Shown piece by piece: positions 47,213 through 55,305 of a DNA stretch of 64,000 nucleotides; position 1 is the stretch's first letter, and every line of letters starts with the position of its first letter. The notes under the pieces are model-generated. The model was not told where the DNA came from, did no database searches, and saw nothing but the letters and a program-made list of their open reading frames with translations. The position numbers and the translations under genes are program-made. Source of the DNA: Clostridia bacterium (GTDB taxonomy: Bacteria > Bacillota > Clostridia > Oscillospirales > Acutalibacteraceae); NCBI GenBank assembly GCA_017407705.1, contig JAFQWA010000013.1:41732-105731 (forward strand). Reading direction: 5' to 3'.

Positions 47213-47241
47213 ATTTTAACATAACAATGCTGTTTTGTAAA
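47213..47241 (-). promoter_or_regulatory. Promoter of the small membrane protein-recD2-comF unit
   Basis: Minus-strand TTTACA (complement of 47236-47241) and TAAAAT (complement of 47213-47218), 17-base spacer. It begins within the T run of the preceding gene's terminator. Confidence 0.6.
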
Positions 47242-47278
47242 ATAAAAAAATCGGCGAACCAACAAGTTCGCCGATTTT
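47241..47278 (-). terminator. Terminator of the M23 peptidase gene
   Basis: AAAATCGGCGAAC (47247-47259) pairs perfectly with GTTCGCCGATTTT (47266-47278); an A-rich stretch reads as T on the minus strand. Confidence 0.92.
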
Positions 47279-47290
47279 AAAATTCAGTAA

Positions 47291-48796
47291 TTATTTAACT
47301 CCCAGATAAGGTGCGGGATTTACCTTTGTACCGTTTATAATAACCTCGATATGCAGGTGAGGTCCGGTGGATTTACCTGTGCTGCCAACCTTTGCAACAC
47401 CCTCGCCCATCTCAACCTTCTGACCTACGGTTACGTCCATTCTGCTGCAGTGAGCATACAAGGTCTTCATACCGTTGCCGTGGTCGATAACGAAGTGCTG
47501 ACCGTAGCTGCCGGTGTACTCAACGCTGATAACAGTACCTGCTGCTGCAGCGTAGATCTGAGTGCCCATAGGAGCGGCAATGTCAATACCGGTATGGTTT
47601 CTGCCTGCACCGTAGTAGCTACTGATATAAGTGTAGCCAACCTTTGCAACAGGCCATGAAAGCTTAGCATTATCATTAAGGCTGATCCATGAAACAACAC
47701 GGGTTCCTATAATAACCTGCTCATCAACAGGCTTTTTAATAACTTCACTGCTGAGCACCTCAGTCTCAGTTTCAACGCCGTTTACAAACACACGTCTAAC
47801 CACTGAACGCTCAAGACCTTTTTTACCGTAAACAGATACTCTGGAATATCCTTCGTACTTGGTGTTATCTCTGGTCTGAACTGTTTTATAAGCTATGTCC
47901 TTATCAACAGTTTCGGTAACGGTAGTGATAACCGGCAGAGTTTCTGCTGTAAGCACTGCTTTAGTTGACTTAGCGTCACGGATCTGATCATTAAAATACA
48001 AGCCGCTTTTTACATCAACGGTTGCGCCAAACTCAACGTCCTTAGTGGAATACTTCTTCTCTGCCTCAGCTTTAATGCTGCTAAGAGTGTTATCTAAAGT
48101 AGCCTTATCGGTAGCTGCAGTAACAAACCGGTTGTTTACATACAAACCGTAGCCCTTAGTTAAAACGTCGGAAGAACGCTCGATGATAGCGTTAGAAAGC
48201 TTATCAGCATCAGAAAGCTGATCTGCATTTACAAGAGTAATGTTATAAACAGGTGATGTAGCGATCTCAGAAACGTCGCCCTCTACCTTCTTATTAACAA
48301 GCTCAGATGCCTGATTAAAAACGTCTTCATCGGAAATATAGCCGATAGTTTCGCCTGAGTATTTAACCTCAAAAGCAAAGGTTACGTTAGACAGCATATT
48401 AACTGCAACCAAGATAACCACAACAGCAACAGCGGGAGCAACATAGTTTACAACACGCACAACTGTTTTCTTATTCTTATTTAAGCACTTTTTGATCTCT
48501 TTTGAAAATTTAGCTACGCCGCTTACAAATCCGTTATTACGGGCGTGACGTACTGACTTTTCAAGCATCTCCTGCAGAGCGTTGAAAAAGGGGCTAACTT
48601 TATTTGCAACATATTTAAGTGATGCAAATACTACGTTATTATAAAATTTACTGATCAGAGTTAGGAATTTGAAAAATCCGATTTTTACAAGACCTGCAAA
48701 TGCTTTTGATCCTCTAACACAAAAACGGACCGCATCTAAAGTAAATGCGCCCACAGTGTCACACAGATGTAAAACAAATGATAACAGGTTTTTCAT
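47291..48796 (-). CDS. Membrane-anchored G5-M23 peptidoglycan endopeptidase
   Basis: 501 residues. A long, basic N-terminal cytoplasmic region (about 1-112) precedes one membrane helix (about 113-137). Outside lies a mixed domain, then a G5 domain (about 305-375, with VSVYGKKGLERSVVRRVFVNG). The C-terminal M23 metallopeptidase has His401 and Asp405 in NHTGIDIAAP and His480/His482 in GPHLHIEV, all zinc or catalytic ligands. It should cut cross-bridges in the wall at the membrane surface. It stands alone with its own promoter and terminator. The large cytoplasmic tail is unusual for this family. Confidence 0.92.
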   Translation of the reverse strand: MKNLLSFVLHLCDTVGAFTLDAVRFCVRGSKAFAGLVKIGFFKFLTLISKFYNNVVFASLKYVANKVSPFFNALQEMLEKSVRHARNNGFVSGVAKFSKEIKKCLNKNKKTVVRVVNYVAPAVAVVVILVAVNMLSNVTFAFEVKYSGETIGYISDEDVFNQASELVNKKVEGDVSEIATSPVYNITLVNADQLSDADKLSNAIIERSSDVLTKGYGLYVNNRFVTAATDKATLDNTLSSIKAEAEKKYSTKDVEFGATVDVKSGLYFNDQIRDAKSTKAVLTAETLPVITTVTETVDKDIAYKTVQTRDNTKYEGYSRVSVYGKKGLERSVVRRVFVNGVETETEVLSSEVIKKPVDEQVIIGTRVVSWISLNDNAKLSWPVAKVGYTYISSYYGAGRNHTGIDIAAPMGTQIYAAAAGTVISVEYTGSYGQHFVIDHGNGMKTLYAHCSRMDVTVGQKVEMGEGVAKVGSTGKSTGPHLHIEVIINGTKVNPAPYLGVK

Positions 48797-48834
48797 ATCC
48801 TCTCTCCTTTCCTGAATTTAAGCAAAATTAAAAA

Positions 48835-48850
48835 GTTACAATTTTGTAAC
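48835..48850. promoter_or_regulatory. Inverted repeat just downstream of the M23 gene promoter
   Basis: GTTACA (48835-48840) and TGTAAC (48845-48850) around ATTT, located at roughly +9 to +24 of the predicted transcript. Related TTACAAAATTG runs occur at 48880-48890. Operator or mRNA stem are both possible. Confidence 0.4.
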
Positions 48851-48865
48851 CTTTTGCTATATGTT

Positions 48866-48893
48866 ATTATAGCTAATTATTACAAAATTGCAA
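48866..48893 (-). promoter_or_regulatory. Promoter of the M23 peptidase gene
   Basis: Minus-strand TTGCAA (48888-48893) and TATAAT (complement of 48866-48871), 16-base spacer. Confidence 0.75.
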
Positions 48894-48923
48894 CCTTTTT
48901 TGGAGATTTTCGGCGTATTGCAT

Positions 48924-48955
48924 AAAAAATACCCCCAATTTAGGGGGTATTCAAA
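48924..48955 (-). terminator. Terminator after luxS, end of the his operon
   Basis: ATACCCCC (48929-48936) pairs with GGGGGTAT (48943-48950), with an A run at 48924-48929 that reads as T on the minus strand. Confidence 0.85.
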
Positions 48956-48973
48956 AATTATGCACAATAAAAG

Positions 48974-49429
48974 TTACAAATATGTCATATTTTTAATTGT
49001 AAAAGGTTTCAAAATTGTAACCATTTGGGCTGCTTCAGCCTTGGCAGTTTCAAGATCGTGGTCCAAATAATTGCCACATTCCTTGGCTGTGGTACCGGGA
49101 ATTTCACCCTCATACTCTGCAATAAACTTAAAAGCAGCTCTGATAAGGTCCAGCACAGTTTGGTTATCCAATGAGCGTGTCAGAAAATAAAAACCCGTAC
49201 GGCAACCCATAGGTCCGAAATAAATAACGCTGTCTTTATACTCACTGTTTCGGGCAAAGGTGGCAAACAGATGCTCGATAGTGTGGATAGCGGCATTATC
49301 CATAACCTTTTCACGGTTAGGCAGACGCATACGTATATCATAGGTGGTAACATCACCGTCAATTCGGGATACGTAAACACCCTTTTCCAATATTGTATGG
49401 TCAACGCAAAAACTTGCTATTCTTTCCAT
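48974..49429 (-). CDS. luxS: S-ribosylhomocysteine lyase
   Basis: Cleaves S-ribosylhomocysteine to homocysteine and the AI-2 precursor. 151 residues. The metal site His49-x2-Glu52-His53 is in IHTIEHL, with the third ligand at about Cys118 or the LDHDL segment near it. Catalytic Cys76 is in GPMGCRTGFYF. The ATG overlaps the stop of the phospholipase C-like gene. It is the last gene of a unit headed by the his genes. The nucleosidase (mtnN/pfs) that acts before it is not in the window. Confidence 0.95.
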   Translation of the reverse strand: MERIASFCVDHTILEKGVYVSRIDGDVTTYDIRMRLPNREKVMDNAAIHTIEHLFATFARNSEYKDSVIYFGPMGCRTGFYFLTRSLDNQTVLDLIRAAFKFIAEYEGEIPGTTAKECGNYLDHDLETAKAEAAQMVTILKPFTIKNMTYL

Positions 49430-50340
49430 TACATCACCAGTCCTGTTTTAAAACTAAGATTGCCCATAAAATCAATTTTTGTATTACCCTTATCAATTTC
49501 AGCCTTAAACTGTCTTATCAAGGCTTCCGACTTTTCCGTGGCTTTCTCGGATAGCTCGAAAAAGCTGTAGTCCACCTCACTTGCATTTTCATCAAAGGGA
49601 TTTTCCCACTGCTCCTTTTGGAAGTTGGAGTAATCATACTCACCGTCTTCCATTAAAGGACGTATAAACGTAGATGCACTTTTAGGCTGTAAAAGCAGTG
49701 TTTCGGCTATTCTTGTTAAGGTATGCTTTACGCCCAGCGGGTCGTGGGTCATACCCTCATAGCGGCGAAACTCTTTATATGCCTTAATAAGCTCATTCGA
49801 GGTGGTTTTTTCCTCATCTAACTTACCTATTAAATACTGCATAACATCAGCACAGCCCACTAAAACGTCCTTATCTTTAGTTACACACTGCTTAGGGCTA
49901 AGCTGAGAGGTCATCATACCACGCTTTTCCCTGAGCATTATTACATCTAATATATACTCTATCTTGCTGTGGATAAAGAAAGGGTTGTACCTTATATCTT
50001 TTTCATCTACTATTTTATTCTGCAAGCTATATACAAAAGGATGGGCAGTACTGTCTAAACAATAGTGACAGATAAATCCCATAGCATAGGATAAAGCTAT
50101 ATTATCATCGGGGTGCTGTGAGATATACTCTGCAAAAGCGGTGAATATATCGTCTGCCTTAAGGGCGTGAAGACGCACCCCTATCTGACGGTACTTTTTG
50201 TCCAAAAGCAGTAATTTTCTGTAATAAAGAAAATCGGGGCCGTATGCACCCAGACAAAAAGCATCTTTATTTAATGATAAGTCAGAAAGCTTATCATACA
50301 CGTCACAGCTTTGCAGATAATGGGTTATAAGTGCAGGCAT
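49429..50340 (-). CDS. Zinc-dependent phospholipase C-like protein
   Basis: 303 residues. The N-terminal PALITHYLQSCDVYDKL, GAYGPDFLYYR and FICHYCLDSTAHPFVY segments carry the His/Asp pattern of the zinc-dependent phospholipase C / S1-P1 nuclease-like fold. There is no signal peptide, so it should be cytoplasmic. Such proteins are frequent in Clostridia and their substrate is unknown. It starts 11 bases after hisE and overlaps luxS, so it is part of the same transcript. Calling it a true phospholipase would be unsafe. Confidence 0.75.
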   Translation of the reverse strand: MPALITHYLQSCDVYDKLSDLSLNKDAFCLGAYGPDFLYYRKLLLLDKKYRQIGVRLHALKADDIFTAFAEYISQHPDDNIALSYAMGFICHYCLDSTAHPFVYSLQNKIVDEKDIRYNPFFIHSKIEYILDVIMLREKRGMMTSQLSPKQCVTKDKDVLVGCADVMQYLIGKLDEEKTTSNELIKAYKEFRRYEGMTHDPLGVKHTLTRIAETLLLQPKSASTFIRPLMEDGEYDYSNFQKEQWENPFDENASEVDYSFFELSEKATEKSEALIRQFKAEIDKGNTKIDFMGNLSFKTGLVM

Positions 50341-50351
50341 AAATATCTCCT

Positions 50352-50675
50352 TTAAGAGTTTTTATCTACCTGATGAAAGGTTTTCAAGTTTCCTGTTTTA
50401 TTGCTGCGTTTGTCCAACTCTGCATACAGCTCATCAAGAGTAACACCCTGATTTACCATTAAAACAGTAAGGTGATATAAAAGGTCGGAAATTTCCAAAA
50501 CCAACTCGTTGTTATCACCGTTTTTAGCAGCGATAATAGTCTCGGAACATTCCTCACCGCATTTTTTTAAGATTTTATCAAGTCCCTTATCAAACAGATA
50601 ACAGGTATATGAACCTTCCTCTTTGTTGCTTTTTCTATCTAAAACTGTTTGATATAAAGCCTCTAAAGTCTCCAT
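50352..50675 (-). CDS. hisE: Phosphoribosyl-ATP pyrophosphatase
   Basis: Second step of histidine synthesis, hydrolysing phosphoribosyl-ATP to phosphoribosyl-AMP. 107 residues. The MazG-like helical domain has GSYTCYLFDKGLDKILKK, EECSE and the metal-binding EISDLLYHLTVLM. Separate from hisI here, while many bacteria fuse the two. AAAGGAG lies inside the hisI end. Confidence 0.94.
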   Translation of the reverse strand: METLEALYQTVLDRKSNKEEGSYTCYLFDKGLDKILKKCGEECSETIIAAKNGDNNELVLEISDLLYHLTVLMVNQGVTLDELYAELDKRSNKTGNLKTFHQVDKNS

Positions 50676-50678
50676 TTA

Positions 50679-51002
50679 CTATTCTCCTTTATAAAGTGTT
50701 CTGTAAAAGCAGGAGTGATTTCCTGTATGACAAGCCGCTCCTGTTTGCTCCACAATTACAAGCAACGTGTCGCAGTCACAATCGTATTTTATCTCTTTAA
50801 CCTTCTGCAGATGACCTGAGGTGGCACCCTTGTTCCACAGCTCATTCCTTGAACGGCTGAAAAACCAGGTGTATCCGCTCTCCAAGGTCTTGCCAAGGGA
50901 CTCTTTATTCATATAGGCAAGCATCAAAACCTCGTTAGTGCCCTGCTCAGTAACCACAGCAGGAATAAGCTCGCCCTTTTCAAAAAACATATCTAAATTC
51001 AT
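50679..51002 (-). CDS. hisI: Phosphoribosyl-AMP cyclohydrolase
   Basis: Third step of the pathway, opening the adenine ring. 107 residues. [12 protein letters not shown] is at about 25-36. [21 protein letters not shown] follows, then the zinc-binding DCDCDTLLV and [11 protein letters not shown] cysteines. The ATG overlaps the hisA stop (ATGA). A stand-alone enzyme without the HisE domain. Confidence 0.95.
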   Translation of the reverse strand: MNLDMFFEKGELIPAVVTEQGTNEVLMLAYMNKESLGKTLESGYTWFFSRSRNELWNKGATSGHLQKVKEIKYDCDCDTLLVIVEQTGAACHTGNHSCFYRTLYKGE

Positions 51003-51721
51003 ATCTGTTCACCTGAAAGCTTTATGGTTTCCGCTAAATTAAGTGTACCTTTATATATAGACTTGCCGCAAATAGCACCGTACATATTTATATCAATAAG
51101 ATTTTTAATATCGGTAATATTTGCAATACCGCCACTGGCAATAATATTACAGCTAACAGCACGGTTAATGTTATCAAGCTGTTCTAAGTTAGGACCGGTT
51201 AAAGTACCGTCTTTAGAAATATCGGTGTAAATAATAGTTTTCACACCAAGCTGCTCCATTGATTTAGCAAGGTCTATGTAACCCACCTTAGAGGTGTCCA
51301 ACCAACCGTTAGCGGCGGCAAAACCATCTTTAGCATCAATGCCAACAGCTATCTTATCGCCGTATTTTTCACAGGCAGACTTTACAAAATCAGGGTTCTC
51401 AATAGCGGCAGAGCCCAGTATCACACGGCTAACGCCTTGTTCAAGATACATTTTTACAGTATCCATATTTCTTATACCGCCGCCTACCTCTACTTTAAGT
51501 CCCGAGGTTTTGGCTAAAGCCAATATAAGCTCACTGTTTTTGGGCGTTTTATCCTTAGCACCGTCAAGGTCAACGGTGTGAAGCCACATAGAGCCTGCCA
51601 ACTTAAAATCAGTGGCGGTTTTATGAGCATCCTCTGCCACCTTATGTACGGTGTCGAAATCACCTTTAACCAGTCTTACGCAGTTGCCGTCTTTAATATC
51701 TATTGCGGGTAAAATTATCAT
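50999..51721 (-). CDS. hisA: ProFAR isomerase
   Basis: 1-(5-phosphoribosyl)-5-[(5-phosphoribosylamino)methylideneamino]imidazole-4-carboxamide isomerase. 240 residues, half-barrel repeats. [18 protein letters not shown] has the first catalytic Asp. VGGGIRN and VGIDAKDG follow, then [13 protein letters not shown] with the second catalytic Asp, and ASGGIA. It is HisA and not HisF, since HisF begins with KRIIPCLDVKDGRVVKG. It directly follows hisB, where hisH would normally stand. Confidence 0.95.
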   Translation of the reverse strand: MIILPAIDIKDGNCVRLVKGDFDTVHKVAEDAHKTATDFKLAGSMWLHTVDLDGAKDKTPKNSELILALAKTSGLKVEVGGGIRNMDTVKMYLEQGVSRVILGSAAIENPDFVKSACEKYGDKIAVGIDAKDGFAAANGWLDTSKVGYIDLAKSMEQLGVKTIIYTDISKDGTLTGPNLEQLDNINRAVSCNIIASGGIANITDIKNLIDINMYGAICGKSIYKGTLNLAETIKLSGEQI

Positions 51722-52293
51722 TAAAGTGCTCCTTTGGTGCTTAAAACACCGTCAATGGGTTTTATCGCATCTTTAAATGCGTGGGCAAAGGCTTTGAACA
51801 ATGCCTCGATTACATGGTGAGTGTTAAGTCCGTACTCACATTTTAAGTGGAGAGTAATACCTGCGTTAAAAGCCACTGCACGCATAAACTCAACGCACAT
51901 ACAGCTATCAAAGTCGCCCACCTTCTGCTCGTTTAGCTTAGCGTCAAAAACAAGATAAGGGCGGTTGGAAATATCCAGTGAACAAAAGCCCAGTGCCTCG
52001 TCCATAGGAATAAAAGCGGAGCCGTAACGGGCAATCCCTGACTTATCTCCCAATGCTTTGGCTATTGCCTGACCAAGCACAATGCCTGTATCCTCAACGG
52101 TGTGGTGACAATCCACCTGCAAATCACCCTTTGCAGTGATCTGCAGACCAATACCGCTGTGCTTTGCAAAAGCAGTGAGCATGTGATCGAAAAATCCGAT
52201 ACCTGTATCAATTTTAATGTCACCGCCGTCTAAATCAAGACGCAGTTTAATATCGGTTTCGGAAGTGGTTCTGTAAATTTCACCTGTCCTCAT
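51721..52293 (-). CDS. hisB: Imidazoleglycerol-phosphate dehydratase
   Basis: 190 residues from ATG 52293, preceded by AGAGGTG; a GTG at 52302 is within that site. The manganese-binding histidine motifs FFDHMLTAFAKHSG and DCHHTVEDTGIVLGQA appear in the first half and HHVIEALFKAFAHA in the second. It is the single-function enzyme without the phosphatase domain of E. coli HisB. Stop and hisA start share a base. Confidence 0.95.
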   Translation of the reverse strand: MRTGEIYRTTSETDIKLRLDLDGGDIKIDTGIGFFDHMLTAFAKHSGIGLQITAKGDLQVDCHHTVEDTGIVLGQAIAKALGDKSGIARYGSAFIPMDEALGFCSLDISNRPYLVFDAKLNEQKVGDFDSCMCVEFMRAVAFNAGITLHLKCEYGLNTHHVIEALFKAFAHAFKDAIKPIDGVLSTKGAL

Positions 52294-52308
52294 TTTCAAC
52301 ACCTCTTA

Positions 52309-53346
52309 CTAAATTTTATTAAGTGCACGTAAAACCGCCATATTTTCTTCAGGTGTACCGGCGGTTATTCTTAAATATCCGTTGAATTTTCTGATTAAAA
52401 TACCCATACTCTTCAGCTGTTCAAAAACATAATCCGAACGGGGAGTTTTAATAAACACAAAATTAGTGCAGGTTTCGTAAAGAGTGAAATTACGCACCTT
52501 CTGAAGCTGCTGAATACTTAAATAAAGCTCGTTTCTGGACTCAACTGCAGCATCCACCGCACTGTCAATAAGACGTTTATTTTTAAGCACCGCACAAGCT
52601 GCCGCCTGAGTAAGTGAGTTCACGTTGTAAGGCGACTTAATGGCTCTGAGCAGGTTAGTAAGCTTTTCGTTGGCAACGGCAAATCCCAAACGAATAGCAG
52701 CCAGTCCCATCATTTTAGAGCAGGTGCGAAGCAGTATGGCGTTATCGTAGTTATGGATCTCATTGATAAGTGACTGATCCCAGAAATCCATATAAGCCTC
52801 GTCAACAACTACCAATGCAGAAACGCTGTTAATGATTTTTCTGACCTCATCCTTTTTAATACCTAAGGATGTGGGGTTGCAAGGGTTAGAGAATATCAGC
52901 ATTTTAGCACCACTGTCGTTAACGGTTTTGATAAGGTTATCCACGTCAATGGTAAGATCCTCATTTTTACCTGCGTTAACAACCTCAACACCGCTTACCT
53001 CAGCGTAAAATCTGTACATTGAAAAGTCGGGCTCTGCAACGCACAGCTTATCCCCTGCCTGTAAAAATCCGTTGATTATAATGGATATCATTTCATCGGA
53101 GCCGTTAGATGCAGTAACAAAACGGGGGTCTATATTATAATACTGTGAATACAGCTTTGTGACCTCAGTTGCCATAGGATCGGGGTATCTGCGAAGCTCC
53201 ACCTTTGATAAAGCGTTGAGTATCTCGTCCTGCAACAGCTTAGTAGGATGCAAAAAGGATTCATTAGCATCCAAACGGATAGGATACTCACCCACATTAG
53301 GCTCATAAGGAGTAACGTTTTTAAGTTTTTCGGGAATTTGATACAT
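52309..53346 (-). CDS. hisC: Histidinol-phosphate aminotransferase
   Basis: PLP enzyme of aminotransferase class I/II. 345 residues. IRLDANESF is near the N-terminus, with ASNGSDEMI, the FSNPCNPTSLG loop, VVDEAYMDF with the PLP-contacting Asp, and the Schiff-base Lys in LRTCSKMMGLAAIRLGF. The C-terminal LIRKFNGYLRITAGTPEEN is typical. It lies between hisD and hisB in the operon. Confidence 0.95.
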   Translation of the reverse strand: MYQIPEKLKNVTPYEPNVGEYPIRLDANESFLHPTKLLQDEILNALSKVELRRYPDPMATEVTKLYSQYYNIDPRFVTASNGSDEMISIIINGFLQAGDKLCVAEPDFSMYRFYAEVSGVEVVNAGKNEDLTIDVDNLIKTVNDSGAKMLIFSNPCNPTSLGIKKDEVRKIINSVSALVVVDEAYMDFWDQSLINEIHNYDNAILLRTCSKMMGLAAIRLGFAVANEKLTNLLRAIKSPYNVNSLTQAAACAVLKNKRLIDSAVDAAVESRNELYLSIQQLQKVRNFTLYETCTNFVFIKTPRSDYVFEQLKSMGILIRKFNGYLRITAGTPEENMAVLRALNKI

Positions 53347-53351
53347 ATTTA

Positions 53352-54641
53352 TCAGTCCTCTGTTCTGACTATAATAGAATTTGCGTGAGCAGTTAATCCC
53401 TCTGTATTTGCAAGGCGGATAATATCCTCTGCATCACGCTGCAATGCCTTTTCGGAATAGTAGATAAACTGAGTCTTTTTAATAAAGCTATCCACCGATA
53501 AGGGCGAGAAAAATCTTGATGTACCGCCGGTGGGCAACACGTGGTTAGGACCTGCAAAGTAATCGCCCAAAGGCTCAGGTGAGTTATTACCAAGGAATAT
53601 GGAACCTGCATTTTTAAGGCGGTTAAGATACTGCATAGGATTATCAGCACAAACCTCTAAGTGCTCAGGAGCAAGTTCATTAGCAAGTTCTACTGCCTCA
53701 TCCATATTATTGCACACTACCACAGCGCCGTAATCCTCTAAAGATTTCTTTATAATATCGCATCTTGAAAGTTTTGCCGACTGAATTTTAAGCTGCTCAT
53801 TAGTCTGCTGTGCCAACTTTTCATCAGTGGTGATAAGGATAGCTGATGCTAACATATCGTGTTCTGCCTGTGACATCAGATCAGCCGCTAAAAACTTGGG
53901 ATTAGCTGTGCTGTCAGCAATAATAAGTATCTCACTGGGACCTGCGATCATATCAATATCCACCACGCCGTAAAGCATACGCTTTGCAGTGGCAACAAAG
54001 ATATTGCCGGGACCCACTATTTTATCTACCTTAGGCATTTTCTCAGTACCGTAAGCTAAAGCAGCAACAGCCTGAGCACCGCCACACATAAATATTTTAT
54101 CAACACCTGCAATTTTTGCAGCCGCTAAAATATTCTTGTTAGGTGTACCGTCTTTTAAAGGCGGTGTTACCATAACTATTTCCTCAACCCCTGCAATCTT
54201 TGCAGGAATTGCGTTCATAAGTACTGATGAAGGATATGCCGCAGTGCCGCCGGGTACGTAAATACCAACCCTCTGAAGTCCTCTGACAGTCTGACCTAAC
54301 ACCGAACCGTCTTGCTTGGCATCCATAAAGCTCTGCTGTACCTGACGTTTGTGGAAATCAGCAATATTATTTGCAGCCTTGGTAAGTGACTGAATAAGCG
54401 CATCATCACACTGACTCACAGCCTCATCCACCACGCTTGTGGGCACCTCATAATAAAGAGGCAGCTTACCGTCAAACTTTTCGGTGTATTCCAAAACCGC
54501 AGCATCTCCACGCTGCTTTACATTATCAATAATATCCCCCACAATAGCAGTTACCTTTTTATCTACCTCACTGCTACGTGCTTTTAAGGACATCAAAAAA
54601 TCCTTTTCAGTTTTACCATCTGTCTTTACAATTTTAATCAT
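53352..54641 (-). CDS. hisD: Histidinol dehydrogenase
   Basis: Zinc and NAD-dependent four-electron oxidation of histidinol to histidine, last step. 429 residues. Motifs include YVPGGTAAYPSSVLMN, DKIVGPGNIFVATAK, DMIAGPSEILI, and the catalytic Glu-His of LANELAPEHLEV. NHVLPTGGTSRFFSPLSV is at the C-terminus. It lies 23 bases after hisG. Confidence 0.96.
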   Translation of the reverse strand: MIKIVKTDGKTEKDFLMSLKARSSEVDKKVTAIVGDIIDNVKQRGDAAVLEYTEKFDGKLPLYYEVPTSVVDEAVSQCDDALIQSLTKAANNIADFHKRQVQQSFMDAKQDGSVLGQTVRGLQRVGIYVPGGTAAYPSSVLMNAIPAKIAGVEEIVMVTPPLKDGTPNKNILAAAKIAGVDKIFMCGGAQAVAALAYGTEKMPKVDKIVGPGNIFVATAKRMLYGVVDIDMIAGPSEILIIADSTANPKFLAADLMSQAEHDMLASAILITTDEKLAQQTNEQLKIQSAKLSRCDIIKKSLEDYGAVVVCNNMDEAVELANELAPEHLEVCADNPMQYLNRLKNAGSIFLGNNSPEPLGDYFAGPNHVLPTGGTSRFFSPLSVDSFIKKTQFIYYSEKALQRDAEDIIRLANTEGLTAHANSIIVRTED

Positions 54642-54664
54642 TTTTCTTCACCGTATCAATTATA

Positions 54665-55291
54665 TTACTTTTTCTTAGCATCTTCAAGTGCTTTAAGAAA
54701 GTCCTCAATTTCAGCTTTTCTCAGCTTCAAGCTTGCCACGTTAACTATAACACGTGCGGAAATAGGCATAATGGTTTCAACCACTTCAAGTCCGTTTTCT
54801 TTTAATGTGGAGCCTGTTTCCACTATATCAACAATAGCATCTGTCAGTTCAAGCAGCGGTGCTAACTCCACCGAGCCTTCGATCTTGATGATCTGCACGT
54901 CCATACCCTTAGATTCAAAGTATGCCGATGCCACTGCAGGATACTTGGTTGCCACACGCTTTACGTTATAGCCGCCGAAAAAGTCGGTACCTTTTTTGGT
55001 AGCAAGTGCAAAATTGCATTTGCCTATTTCAAGGTCCATAACCTCGTAAAACTCACCGCTGCTTTCAGCAATGGTATCCTTACCGACAATACCGATGTCG
55101 CACACACCGTGTTCCACGTAAGTAATTACATCCGCCGCTTTAGCCAACACAGCATCGTAATCTCCAACGGGTAAAATAAGGCGTCTGCCTTTGTTTATTA
55201 TCTCACTGCAGTCCAGTCCCATTTTTTCAAACAGCTCAACTGACTTTTTCTCAAGTCTGCCTTTAGTAAGTGCAAGACGTAATCTTCTCAT
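54665..55291 (-). CDS. hisG: ATP phosphoribosyltransferase catalytic subunit (short form)
   Basis: First committed step of histidine synthesis. 208 residues, the short HisG lacking the regulatory ACT-like domain, so it needs HisZ, encoded just upstream. LRLALTKGRLEKKSVELFEK is the family N-terminus. DIGIVGKDTI and the PRPP-binding DAIVDIVETGSTLKENGL are present. Starts 14 bases after hisZ. Confidence 0.96.
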   Translation of the reverse strand: MRRLRLALTKGRLEKKSVELFEKMGLDCSEIINKGRRLILPVGDYDAVLAKAADVITYVEHGVCDIGIVGKDTIAESSGEFYEVMDLEIGKCNFALATKKGTDFFGGYNVKRVATKYPAVASAYFESKGMDVQIIKIEGSVELAPLLELTDAIVDIVETGSTLKENGLEVVETIMPISARVIVNVASLKLRKAEIEDFLKALEDAKKK

Positions 55292-55305
55292 AATGTTCTC
55301 CTTTA

